Below, piece by piece: positions 53,862 through 61,052 of a stretch of DNA of 64,000 bases (the first letter of the stretch is position 1; every line of letters begins with the position of its first letter). Position numbers and translations under genes: made by a program. The notes under the pieces were generated by a model. The model worked only from the letters and a program-made list of their open reading frames with translations, was not told the DNA's origin and searched no databases. Source of the stretch: Acidobacteriota bacterium (GTDB taxonomy: Bacteria > Acidobacteriota > Terriglobia > 2-12-FULL-54-10); contig JACPPJ010000029.1 of assembly GCA_016191085.1 (NCBI GenBank), forward strand, positions 40,974-104,973, in the 5' to 3' direction.

Positions 53862-54344
53862 ATGGTGGACTTTCAATTCGTAACCGAGCGTGTAGCGGTC
53901 GGTGGGGCTATCAATACGCTCGACAACATGCGCAGGGTGGCCGAAGCCGGCATTACGCACGTCATCGACATGCAGTTGGAGTTCGACGATCGCTCGATCG
54001 CCGACGGAACCGGTGTACAGGTCCTCTGGATGGAGTGCCCGGATGACTTCTTGCCCAAACCTAACGAGATGTTCTGGGAGGGAGCTTTGTTTGCGATGGC
54101 GGCTTTAGAGGACCCCCAGGGCCGCATCTTGATCCACTGCGCCGCGGGCATACACCGAGGGCCAATGATGACGTTCGCAATCCTGCGCGTGATGGGCTAC
54201 GGCCGTGAAGATGCGTTGAGCATGATCAGCTCCGCCCGTCCCCAGGCCGAATTCCCCGACGTGTACGTGGAGAGTGTGGAAGATTTCGTCCGCGAATACC
54301 TGGCAGCAGAGCAAGAAGAACAGGGAATAGGGAACAGAGAATAG
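53862..54344 (+). CDS. Dual-specificity-type protein phosphatase
   Basis: A 160-residue protein tyrosine/dual-specificity phosphatase. The P-loop HCAAGIHRG has the catalytic Cys 93 and Arg 99; the general acid is probably Asp 61 or 62 in MECPDDFLP. AVGGAINTLDNMRRVAEAG and ITHVIDMQLE are the usual N-terminal strands. Substrate unknown. Convergent with the YaiO-type gene. Confidence 0.9.
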   Translation: MVDFQFVTERVAVGGAINTLDNMRRVAEAGITHVIDMQLEFDDRSIADGTGVQVLWMECPDDFLPKPNEMFWEGALFAMAALEDPQGRILIHCAAGIHRGPMMTFAILRVMGYGREDALSMISSARPQAEFPDVYVESVEDFVREYLAAEQEEQGIGNRE

Positions 54345-54368
54345 ATATCACAACTGCGCTGTGCAGAG

Positions 54369-55196
54369 TCAAAAGTCAATAAAGAACTTCACACCCATTC
54401 CGTTAATACGATAGGCGGTTCGCTTCAGGATGTAGTCGTACGAGAACGCCACGCCATAGTTCCGGGCCAGCCACTTTCTTGCGAACACGGATGCGCTGTA
54501 GCTGGTGAATTCAACGTCCTGCGGCGTAAGCGTCAGGGTCTGCCAAGCTTCGCGACCGCCGCCGCTCACCCCCACCCAGTACCTGCCCTCTTCACCGTAC
54601 TGCACGGCGGCATTTGCCGATTTCGATGTGTGGTCCCCAGGTTGGGCGTTATTGAAGTTGACGTTGGCCTGCATGACGAAACGCCGCCAGTAGTAGATGA
54701 CGCCGGTCCTGCCGATGCTGCCCCCAATCGGAGACCCAAAATATAGTCGGGTCAGGCCTCCCGTGAAAACGAGGCCCGGAACCCACGGGAGCTTCACATT
54801 TCCCGTCAGATCATAGCGGATACGAGGGAAAAAACCGGCAGGATCATCCGAGCCGCCGCCGCTGATGCTGCTATCCGTGTAAAACCACTTCGACCAGTTG
54901 ATGACAGTGCGCAGAGTGCCCATATGCTCGATCATCGCGGGCCGCCGCTCGGATATCACTGCGCCGGAGACCAGGACTCGATTCGAGCCTTGCCATGTCA
55001 GACTCAATCCGGCGCCACCCCACTTGCCAAAACCGTTGCTGACGATGTTGTCGAACCCCGAAGCTTCCAACCTGAAATGGCGCGGCAAATCGTTAGTAGG
55101 CGCGGCAGGAGCAGTTTCATCCCGTGGAGGTGGTGAGGCGGCCACTGCGGCAGTAACTAATAAACACGAGAGGAAGAGATGCTTAAGGGCCGTCAT
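54369..55196 (-). CDS. YaiO-type outer-membrane beta-barrel protein
   Basis: A 275-residue exported barrel: signal peptide LKHLFLSCLLVTAAVAA, followed by amphipathic strands (RHFRLEASGFDNIVSNGFGK, GGAGLSLTWQGSNRVLVSGA, WVGVSGGGREAWQTLTLTPQ, FTSYSASVFARKWLARNYGV) and a C-terminal Phe (VKFFIDF). YaiO barrels are found with exopolysaccharide synthesis genes. Last gene of a four-gene leftward operon. ATG 55196 is the start that gives a clean signal peptide. Confidence 0.75.
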   Translation of the reverse strand: MTALKHLFLSCLLVTAAVAASPPPRDETAPAAPTNDLPRHFRLEASGFDNIVSNGFGKWGGAGLSLTWQGSNRVLVSGAVISERRPAMIEHMGTLRTVINWSKWFYTDSSISGGGSDDPAGFFPRIRYDLTGNVKLPWVPGLVFTGGLTRLYFGSPIGGSIGRTGVIYYWRRFVMQANVNFNNAQPGDHTSKSANAAVQYGEEGRYWVGVSGGGREAWQTLTLTPQDVEFTSYSASVFARKWLARNYGVAFSYDYILKRTAYRINGMGVKFFIDF

Positions 55197-55209
55197 AGCT
55201 TGAAGATCA

Positions 55210-56319
55210 TCAACTTGTGAGGACTTTCCGTCCGGCGACGATCTTGCCGCAGACGGCGACATTCGCTTCCAGCGTCACATCGCGGCCGGCGCTGACTGCG
55301 GCAAGCCGCGCGCGCGTGCCGACCCGAGTTCCGACACGTAAGAGAATGTCGGTTTCGGCGGCGATGTTGCCGCTCACCTGTGTGCCTTCGCCGAGCAAGG
55401 CAGCGCCATCCGAGACAAGATTACCGCTAACCATGTTTTGCGCGCCCAACTCGATGCGCTGCGCCTTCACACTTCCATCAAAGCAGCAGCTTTGGCCGCT
55501 GCGCAGCGTTCCTTGCACGATGATGTTGCCGCGTACGCTCTCTCCGTCATGCAGCTTCATGTCGCCAGCAACGAGCCACGTGTCCGGTGACAAACGTGCG
55601 CCGCGAATCTCCACCGCATTTGCAAGTGCGGGCGACGGAGAAGTCGCCAATCCGTGCAGCTTGGATTGTGAGCCGGTACTCAGGGCAAATTCGGATGTGG
55701 AGCCGTAGCGGGAGGTGAAGATCAATGGCGCATATAACGACTTCGCGAGCACGTTTGGCTCCATCTCAATGGAGTTCGCCGCGCTGATCCGACTGCCGAC
55801 TGTGGTTCCGCTTCTTAGCAGAATTGTGCGGGAAGAATCCAGCCAGCGAGCCACTTCGTTGTTCAAACCCAGGACAATATGACCGTCAGCCGCAACGGAC
55901 TGCAAGTTGACGCTGGCTCCGCTTCGGAAATTCCCGGCTATATACATCTCCTTGTGAAAAGCCGTGTTTTCCGCCAGTCTTATGTCGCCTTCGCAGTAGA
56001 TCAGATTGTTGCATTCGGCGGCTTGCGCCGCGCAACCGCCTGCCAGTACGCAAATCCGTTCTCCGGCGGGCGTCTGAAAGACCGCTTGGACGTTTCCCGC
56101 GGCATCGCTCGGCTGTGGCTCAACTCTAGGCGAGATTCTGAGCCACTCGAGCATCTTGGCGCGGAAAGCTGTGCCGAAGTAGTTCTCCTCACGTACGTAT
56201 TGCACGTCCACAGCGATTGGATACTGATCCCGCGGATGAAGCCATTCGCTCAGCCCGAAACAGAAGCAGAGGAGGAACAGGAGCAGGAACAGCGCCAATA
56301 GGAACAAGTAGCCGAGCAC
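55210..56319 (-). CDS. Membrane-anchored bactofilin-like (polymer-forming) protein
   Basis: A 369-residue protein with a very hydrophobic N-terminal anchor (LGYLFLLALFLLLFLLCFCF). From about residue 105 it has short repeated turns (LIYCEGDIRLAENTAFHKEM, YIAGNFRSGASVNLQSVAAD, GNIIVQGTLRSGQSCCFDGS, VSGNLVSDGAALLGEGTQVS, GNIAAETDILLRVGTRVG) forming a beta-helix as in bactofilins and polymer-forming cytoskeletal proteins. Between a GT2 and a YaiO gene, it may scaffold a polysaccharide export complex. GTG start. Confidence 0.75.
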   Translation of the reverse strand: MLGYLFLLALFLLLFLLCFCFGLSEWLHPRDQYPIAVDVQYVREENYFGTAFRAKMLEWLRISPRVEPQPSDAAGNVQAVFQTPAGERICVLAGGCAAQAAECNNLIYCEGDIRLAENTAFHKEMYIAGNFRSGASVNLQSVAADGHIVLGLNNEVARWLDSSRTILLRSGTTVGSRISAANSIEMEPNVLAKSLYAPLIFTSRYGSTSEFALSTGSQSKLHGLATSPSPALANAVEIRGARLSPDTWLVAGDMKLHDGESVRGNIIVQGTLRSGQSCCFDGSVKAQRIELGAQNMVSGNLVSDGAALLGEGTQVSGNIAAETDILLRVGTRVGTRARLAAVSAGRDVTLEANVAVCGKIVAGRKVLTS

Positions 56320-56439
56320 GAGAGAACTCTGGATAACTAGGTGGAATCGGGCATGGCAGTGCTTGTTCGAACGAAATCCAAGCCCCGGCCATTGCCGTCG
56401 TGAGAATTTCCGTTTCCATTTCCGCCATGGCCGTTGCCG

Positions 56440-57687
56440 TTACGATAACGCAACGTTTTGTTCCATGGCATATTGCGTCCGAGCGCTGTAGAACCTGGCC
56501 AGGGCGACTGTGATGGTTGCGGTGCTGAACACAAAATTGGCTATGTTGAGCGGCAGGAGACGCAGTCTCCTCGTGGCGCCATCTAACACAACACTACTTC
56601 CAATCTCGAAGAACGAAGCGAAGTTGCCGAAAGCGTTGAAAGCCGTGCTGGCCAGGAAAAATGAAGCCACGGCAGGGAGAAAGGTGCCGCCCGTGAAAAA
56701 GAGGCCCGCAGAAATGATCCAACCTAGCACAATCAACGGCGCTGTCCAATAGACGCATAGGAGAAGAATGCCGTCAAGCTTGGCCCTGCGGCTGAGAAAC
56801 CGAGACTGCAACAACGCTCGCCAGTGGTGGTGGAGGCACTCCGTGTGTCCAATCGCCCATCGCTCAATCTGTCTTCGGCGGACTCCCCAGGTAGCGGGAA
56901 CTTCTTCGTAACATTCCGCGCGGTTCACGTACGCAATTTTCCAGCCGCTGATAGCGAGGCGCAGCGTCAAATCGGTGTCCTCGGCGAGACTATTCGGCCG
57001 CCACCCGCCCACGGCGTCCAGGGCTGCGCGGCGCACCGCGCCGGCGGTGCCTCCATACTGCGGAATTAATCCCAAGTTGTAGCGCGCCTGCTGATTCATC
57101 TGGTAGCCGCCGGCTCGCTCCAAATCGAGCAGACGGGTCAACAGCGTGGCTGCGACGTTGTGGGGTACGACGCGGCCCATCACTGCTCCCACCTGTGGAT
57201 CGGCAAACGGCGCTACCAGGAATTTGAGGAGCGACTTGCCCGGGATGTAGTCGGCGTCAAACAGGACTAGTATTTCGCCTTTCGCCACCGCTGTGGCAGC
57301 GGCAAGCGCAGCCGCTTTGCCGCGTAATCCTTCGCGGCGATGCAGCGGCTTCACGCACGGGCACTGGCGCTGGTACTCATCGAGGATTTCGCCTGTGCCA
57401 TCTGTTGAGTGGTCGTTAATCGGGATGATCTCGAAACGGCCATCGTTTAGCGGATAATCGGATTCGAGCAGCGCCTCGATGATATCCGGCGCCACCGCCT
57501 CCTCGTTGTGCATGGGAATTAATACCGAGACAGACGGAAGATGAAAGCCTGCCAGGTCGGCATAATTCATTCGCTGGGGAAAGAAAAGGCGATTAAAGGT
57601 GAAGATGAGGTGCCGGATCGTATAGACCAGCAGCACCAGCAGTATGGCAACAGCTCCGGTCTTTAGCGCCAACCCTGAAATTGCCAA
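56440..57687 (-). CDS. Processive GT2-family glycosyltransferase
   Basis: A 415-residue membrane GT2 of the cellulose/hyaluronan synthase type. One N-terminal helix, then the catalytic domain with PINDHSTDGTGEIL (first Asp), FDADYIPG (DxD), SLAEDTDLTLRL (ED) and QIERW (the QxxRW motif of processive enzymes), then several C-terminal helices. It likely polymerises and extrudes a beta-linked polysaccharide from nucleotide sugar. Its start overlaps the next upstream gene by 25 bases. Its 3' side has a short GN-rich stretch before the bactofilin-like gene. Confidence 0.92.
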   Translation of the reverse strand: MAISGLALKTGAVAILLVLLVYTIRHLIFTFNRLFFPQRMNYADLAGFHLPSVSVLIPMHNEEAVAPDIIEALLESDYPLNDGRFEIIPINDHSTDGTGEILDEYQRQCPCVKPLHRREGLRGKAAALAAATAVAKGEILVLFDADYIPGKSLLKFLVAPFADPQVGAVMGRVVPHNVAATLLTRLLDLERAGGYQMNQQARYNLGLIPQYGGTAGAVRRAALDAVGGWRPNSLAEDTDLTLRLAISGWKIAYVNRAECYEEVPATWGVRRRQIERWAIGHTECLHHHWRALLQSRFLSRRAKLDGILLLCVYWTAPLIVLGWIISAGLFFTGGTFLPAVASFFLASTAFNAFGNFASFFEIGSSVVLDGATRRLRLLPLNIANFVFSTATITVALARFYSARTQYAMEQNVALS

Positions 57688-58439
57688 GCCTCCGCCTGTC
57701 TGCCCAAAGACGCCGTTGCACGACCCACCGCCACTGAATAGAAAGCGACAATATACACGAAATCAGCCAAGAACCCGAATCCAAAATAGAATAGAGGCAT
57801 CCAAAGCGATCCAAAATAGTGAAACGTGGCGAGTGCAACCGCGAGCCGGACCACCGACCAAATAAATGAATAAACCATCATGGCGGACAGCCACCCTACT
57901 TTCCAATACAGTGGCATGCGCATTAGAAAGACAGTGGCCGCAAAGATCACCGGCAGGAGGAGCCACAGATATGCCTCACCGCGATACCAGATCGCACAAA
58001 AATCCTCCGGCGTATACGGGACGCCCGGTGGAAAGAATCGCTGCCACGCCCACGTCAGCGCCAAGGCAGCCGGAACAACGAAAAACAACGGCTTCAATGG
58101 TGTCGGCCAACGGCGATAGCCCAGGACAAAGACGCTCAGTGTGCCTACGACAATGCAAATCGGGTACAGCGGATGTGTGCCGTAGTCCACATATGATGTG
58201 CGAAGAAGGGGCGCGGAAATTCCTGGTAGCAGGAGCATCTCTCTTCCGGTCTGCCACGGCACTTCAGCCCAGGCAAGGAGAGTCTCAACCGCTCGCGAAT
58301 GAACCCGCAGCAGCCGGTTGAAGCTCCACAGCAGTAGCAGGTTCGTTGTTATGACGCTCAGCACAGCTTGAGCCAGCAGAGTCCTGTCGAACGGTAGATG
58401 GCGGAGACTCTTGTGCGGCGTTACCGTTCTCCTGCGCAA
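57663..58439 (-). CDS. Seven-helix-type membrane protein, unknown function
   Basis: A 258-residue protein with about seven hydrophobic segments (LAQAVLSVITTNLLLLWSFN, LYPICIVVGTLSVFVLGY, LFFVVPAALALTWAW, LWLLLPVIFAATVFLMRM, MPLFYFGFGFLADFVYIVAF). It has YVDYGTHPLYPICI and PPGVPYTPEDFCAIWYRG in loops. First gene of the polysaccharide-type operon; it overlaps the GT2 by 25 bases. I do not recognise the family; a role in chain handling or complex assembly is inference. Confidence 0.75.
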   Translation of the reverse strand: MRRRTVTPHKSLRHLPFDRTLLAQAVLSVITTNLLLLWSFNRLLRVHSRAVETLLAWAEVPWQTGREMLLLPGISAPLLRTSYVDYGTHPLYPICIVVGTLSVFVLGYRRWPTPLKPLFFVVPAALALTWAWQRFFPPGVPYTPEDFCAIWYRGEAYLWLLLPVIFAATVFLMRMPLYWKVGWLSAMMVYSFIWSVVRLAVALATFHYFGSLWMPLFYFGFGFLADFVYIVAFYSVAVGRATASLGRQAEAWQFQGWR

Positions 58440-58505
58440 TGCAGAGGGACCTTTCCAAACGCAGCTCGGGAATGTGCGCCCGGCAGTGGAAGTATAATCA
58501 CATTC

Positions 58506-59621
58506 ATGCAGAGTTACGACGCCATAGTTGTCGGTGGTGGAATTATCGGATGTTCCATTGCGCGTGCGCTTAGCGACGCGACGTTGAAAATCGCCGTCAT
58601 TGAGCGAGGCGCGCCGGGCGAGGAAGCGTCCTGGGCTGCCGCAGGAATGCTGGCGCCTTCAGCGGAGGCTCAAGCCGGGAGCGTGTTGTTCCCGGCATGC
58701 CGCGCCAGCCTGAAGTTGTACGAGTCCTTTGCCGCGGAACTGCAGGCGGAAACTGGAATCGATTCGCAATACCGCACTGAAGGCACTCTACTGCTATATG
58801 AGAACGAACACGAGCGGGAAACCATGCTCGAGTCAGTCGAATGGCAGCGGCAACAGGGGATCCTGATACGGGAGCTTTCAACGCAAGATCTTCACAATGC
58901 CGAGCCGCAGTTAGCTCCTTGCCCGGGCGGCTTTTATCTACCCGAGGACCATCAGGTAGACAATCGGTTGCTCATGCGCGCATTGATCCAAAGCTGCGAA
59001 AGGCGAGGAGTCCGATTTCAGCTCGGAGAGGGCGCGCGTGCGGTACAACACAACGGAACCACGGTCAACGGAGTCTCGGTGGGCGCCGACAATATTGCCG
59101 CTCCACGCGTCGTGAACACAGCCGGTGCTTGGGCTGGTGCCATCAGTGTTCCGGGCCGGCGCTCAGCCCCGATCCGCCCTGTGAAGGGACACATGATCGC
59201 GCTCGCGAATCCTCAGCCGCCGCTGCGGCACGTTGTGCGCACTCACCGTGTGTACTTGGTACCGCGGCGCAATGGTCTGGTGATGGTGGGCAGCACAATG
59301 GAGGAAGCGGGTTTTGATAAAACTCCTCGCGCGGGCCCCATCGCAAAGCTATTGCGCGCCGCTCAGCACTTGTGCCCAATACTGGAGCAGAGCGCCATCA
59401 GCGAATTCTGGGCGGGATTACGCCCGGCCGCTCCCGATGGCCTGCCCGTGCTCGGGCCGTCCGCACTCGACGGCTACTGGTTGGCGACCGGTCATTTCCG
59501 TAACGGTATATTACTGACCCCCATCACGGCGCAGATCCTCTCTTCATGGCTGCTGACGGGAAGTTCATCTTTCGCTGTAGACGCGCTGCTTCCACGCAGG
59601 TTCGAGAATATTTCAAAGTAG
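58506..59621 (+). CDS. thiO: Glycine oxidase ThiO / DadA-like FAD amine oxidase
   Basis: A 371-residue FAD-dependent oxidase of the DAO family. The dinucleotide-binding motif is AIVVGGGIIGCSIARAL, the ATG region ERGAPGEEASWAAAGMLAP is the ThiO-type second motif, and the C-terminus has GLRPAAPDGLPVLGPSALDG, YWLATGHFRNGILLTPITAQ. ThiO oxidises glycine to iminoglycine for thiazole formation in thiamine synthesis. No other thi gene is in the window, so a different amine substrate remains possible. ATG 58506 matches the family start. Confidence 0.88.
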   Translation: MQSYDAIVVGGGIIGCSIARALSDATLKIAVIERGAPGEEASWAAAGMLAPSAEAQAGSVLFPACRASLKLYESFAAELQAETGIDSQYRTEGTLLLYENEHERETMLESVEWQRQQGILIRELSTQDLHNAEPQLAPCPGGFYLPEDHQVDNRLLMRALIQSCERRGVRFQLGEGARAVQHNGTTVNGVSVGADNIAAPRVVNTAGAWAGAISVPGRRSAPIRPVKGHMIALANPQPPLRHVVRTHRVYLVPRRNGLVMVGSTMEEAGFDKTPRAGPIAKLLRAAQHLCPILEQSAISEFWAGLRPAAPDGLPVLGPSALDGYWLATGHFRNGILLTPITAQILSSWLLTGSSSFAVDALLPRRFENISK

Positions 59622-60020
59622 TAACATCCACGTTCTAGTAGACGCGACTATTTCGGTCCAGCAGACCTGTTGTGTCTGCTTTGGGTGAAGAGGCGAAGCG
59701 GTCGTCCTTTGTTTCATCCTGCTGTCACGACCCTGAGCATCCCAGTGACGTGGTATTTGCGACTTCTTACATCTACAAAATCCACGATCAACAATCACCA
59801 ATTCTGATTGCGCGAATTAACACGAACATTGAGCGTAATCACGTAGGTATTCCCCCGAGATTGGTCTGTTGACCCTTTGCCAACGAATTCAGAAGCGATC
59901 ACCAAAGCAGCTTGCGCTGCGGCGCCTTTGATGCCGATTGTGGCTTGCGGGTTGCTAGAACACGTCGGCGATAGTGACTCTGTCGTGTGGTTTTTATGGA
60001 GTTCTCGGAGGGCTCCACCA
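59622..60020. other. Intergenic region before the decaheme cytochrome gene
   Basis: No gene or clear structured RNA is seen. The open frame of the cytochrome runs back to 59877 without a family-like sequence. GGAGG at the right end is the ribosome binding site of the cytochrome gene. Confidence 0.4.
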
Positions 60021-61037
60021 ATGCGAAAGAATTTATTCAAAAATTGGACCAGAGCCGGTCGATTGCTGGGCTTGGTTTCGGCGATAGTGCTGATGGGGCT
60101 GTATACCGGCGAAATCAGGGTAGCAGGTGCAGCGAAGGCGGCGGACGATGCCGAGTATATAGGAAGTGAAACCTGCAAGACTTGCCACGAAGACAGCTTT
60201 ATAAGGTGGAGCAAAACGCCCATGGGGCGCGCCTTCTTGGAACATGCCAAGACTCCACTCGAGAAAAGGGGCTGCGAGGCGTGCCACGGGCCCGGCAAGG
60301 CGCACGTTGAGGGCGGTGGCGACGTCAGCGCCATTATTCGTTTCGGTAATGAGTCGAAGCAAACCGCGCAGGAACAGAACGATCAGTGTTTGCAGTGCCA
60401 CGAAAAAGGTAACCGGATGTTCTGGCGAGCCAGTCCCCACCAGTCGCGCGGTCTGGCCTGTGTGGACTGCCACCAGACGATGTCTGAGAAGAAAGAAAGC
60501 CTCTCAGGTGAGGCCCGCTTCAACTCTCCTCTTACCGATGTGCAATCCACAAGAGTTAGCCAACCCGAACTCTGCCTGCGATGCCACCAGATGCGCCGCG
60601 CCCAACTGCAGCGTTCTTCGCATATGCCGTTCCGCGAGGGCAAGGTGACCTGCACCAGTTGTCACAATCCACACGGCACGCCCAATCCGAAACAGTTGAT
60701 CCAAGCCACTCTGAACGAAAACTGTTACAGCTGCCACGCCGAGCGGCGCGGACCTTATCTCTGGGAGCACCCGCCGGTTCTGGAGAGTTGCGGCAATTGT
60801 CATGAGCCGCATGGCTCGACCAACCCGCAGTTATTGAGAGTGCGTACGCCGAAACTTTGCCAGCAGTGCCATAACGACGGCCAGCACCGGTCAACCGCAT
60901 ACGCAAGTGTTATGCCTTCTGCCGGGAACGGAACTCCCGCCGGATTCAACAATCGAGTCGTGAACAGGGGTTGTGCCAATTGCCACGCCAGAATTCACGG
61001 TTCCAATCACCCATCCGGGAACTATTTCACCCGCTAG
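60021..61037 (+). CDS. DmsE/MtrA-family decaheme c-type cytochrome
   Basis: A 338-residue secreted protein with ten CxxCH heme sites: CKTCH, CEACH, CLQCH, CVDCH, CLRCH, CTSCH, CYSCH, CGNCH, CQQCH, CANCH. Signal peptide RLLGLVSAIVLMGLYTG...VAGAAKA. Number, spacing and repeated H-x-N-P/EPHG motifs (CHNPHGTPNP, CHEPHGSTNP) fit DmsE/MtrA, which plugs an outer-membrane barrel and passes electrons across it. The barrel gene follows 15 bases later. GGAGG precedes ATG 60021. Confidence 0.95.
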   Translation: MRKNLFKNWTRAGRLLGLVSAIVLMGLYTGEIRVAGAAKAADDAEYIGSETCKTCHEDSFIRWSKTPMGRAFLEHAKTPLEKRGCEACHGPGKAHVEGGGDVSAIIRFGNESKQTAQEQNDQCLQCHEKGNRMFWRASPHQSRGLACVDCHQTMSEKKESLSGEARFNSPLTDVQSTRVSQPELCLRCHQMRRAQLQRSSHMPFREGKVTCTSCHNPHGTPNPKQLIQATLNENCYSCHAERRGPYLWEHPPVLESCGNCHEPHGSTNPQLLRVRTPKLCQQCHNDGQHRSTAYASVMPSAGNGTPAGFNNRVVNRGCANCHARIHGSNHPSGNYFTR

Positions 61038-61052
61038 GAAGGAGAGAGAGCA

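Noticed and set aside
56320..56439. GN-rich short frame (RNGNGHGGNGNGNSHDGNGR) between GT2 and bactofilin-like genes
   Set aside because: It is a low-complexity GGCAAC-type stretch without a start or ribosome binding site; it may only be spacer sequence.
59795..60334. Leftward 179-codon open frame upstream of the decaheme gene
   Set aside because: It overlaps the signal peptide and first heme sites of the cytochrome on the other strand and has no recognisable features.
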